This document shows, piece by piece, positions 22,692 through 22,907 of a DNA stretch of 22,907 bases. Below the pieces are notes generated by a model that was not told the DNA's origin, did not search any database, and saw only the letters and a list, made by a program, of their open reading frames with translations. Origin of the DNA: an uncultured Clostridia bacterium. GTDB taxonomy: Bacteria > Bacillota > Clostridia > TANB77 > CAG-508. Each line of letters begins with the position of its first letter. The stretch's first letter is position 1. The stretch is taken from contig CAKPKI010000014.1 in NCBI GenBank assembly GCA_934167135.1, positions 1 to 22,907 on the forward strand. The letters are read 5' to 3'. Both the position numbers and the translations under genes were made by a program.

Positions 22692-22720
22692 ATAATACAA
22701 TATTTTTTAGCACTTGTCAA
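22692..22720 (-). promoter_or_regulatory. Sigma-A promoter of the hrcA-grpE-dnaK-dnaJ operon
   Basis: A perfect TTGACA (22715-22720) and TATTAT (22692-22697) on the minus strand with a 17-nt spacer. The -35 box lies inside the distal CIRCE copy, and the proximal copy covers the region after the start site. Confidence 0.87.
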
Positions 22721-22733
22721 GTGTTTTTGCTAA
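22707..22733. promoter_or_regulatory. CIRCE operator, distal degenerate copy
   Basis: TTAGCACTT-N9-TTTTGCTAA, 8 of 9 and 6 of 9 matches to the two consensus halves with exact spacing. The N9 holds most of the -35 box TTGACA. Less certain than the proximal copy because of the weaker half-site. Confidence 0.65.
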
Positions 22734-22794
22734 TTTTTTATTTTATATAATTATATATTAATATTTTATTATAATTAATCTCAATAACCCATAA

Positions 22795-22907
22795 AAATAT
22801 AAGCTTTTCATTACATGTCTCGGCTTGTTATAAAATTTAAGAAATTCTAATTTATTTTATGGGTCCTTTCCACTATCGTGAACTCTTACCATAAAATTGC
22901 ATAGAAT
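22795..22907. repeat. 187-bp hairpin element, copy 2 (cut by the window end)
   Basis: In reverse orientation these 113 bases align without gaps to 7998-8110, with about 13 differences. The inner stem TTTTATGG/CCATAAAA and the apical hairpin TTCAC-GATA-GTGGA are conserved; the loop changes from GAGA to GATA. The other arm would lie beyond the window. The similarity stops at about 22794, where copy 1 would still continue into its terminal inverted repeat. Confidence 0.85.

Noticed and set aside
1..22907. CRISPR array, rRNA, insertion sequence with transposase
   Set aside because: No regularly spaced direct repeats, rRNA-like stretches or transposase reading frames were seen on either strand.

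Overview
The window is a stretch of a very AT-rich, low-GC Gram-positive chromosome. It carries a Clostridia-like type II fatty-acid operon, an hrcA-grpE-dnaK-dnaJ operon with CIRCE sites, a CCA-encoding tRNA and a manganese (yybP-ykoY) riboswitch. An uncultured gut Clostridia lineage is a reasonable guess, but it is an inference. Every gene I can support lies on the minus strand, so the text below follows minus-strand order, from high to low coordinates.

22907-17787: a truncated copy of an intergenic repeat, then two tandem CIRCE operators around a good sigma-A promoter, then hrcA, grpE, dnaK and dnaJ (heat-shock repressor and chaperones). A 124-nt near-palindrome separates grpE from dnaK. 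17691-17194: a small unrecognised gene with its own promoter and terminator and a base composition unlike its neighbours. 17047-13878: trpS, obgE and a 10-TM metal exporter (ArsP_2-like) with 14-15 nt gaps, followed by an orphan VirD4/TraG-type ATPase (13790-11472) with no other conjugation gene in view.

11458-8143: a promoter, tRNA-Glu(CUC), a yybP-ykoY Mn2+ riboswitch starting 13 nt after the tRNA CCA, a terminator that competes with the riboswitch P1 stem, further hairpins, and a P2-type (Ca2+/Mn2+) ATPase ended by a strong terminator. The riboswitch suggests that the ATPase exports manganese. 8122-7936 is a 187-bp hairpin element whose second copy is cut by the right window end.

7872-74: a palindromic operator over a promoter, then one tight operon: acyl-CoA synthetase, short biotin ligase, fabD, fabG, fabF, accB, fabZ, accC and accD. 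It makes malonyl-ACP, runs the elongation cycle and attaches biotin to AccB. fabH, acpP and an enoyl-ACP reductase are absent from it. The accD reading frame breaks about 75 bases from the left end, where the sequence turns into a piece of a GalE-like epimerase, most likely an assembly chimera.

The least explained items are the strand-biased G-U-paired hairpin before dnaK, the duplicated 187-bp hairpin element, the tRNA-riboswitch tandem, the orphan VirD4 ATPase and the 165-codon unknown gene.
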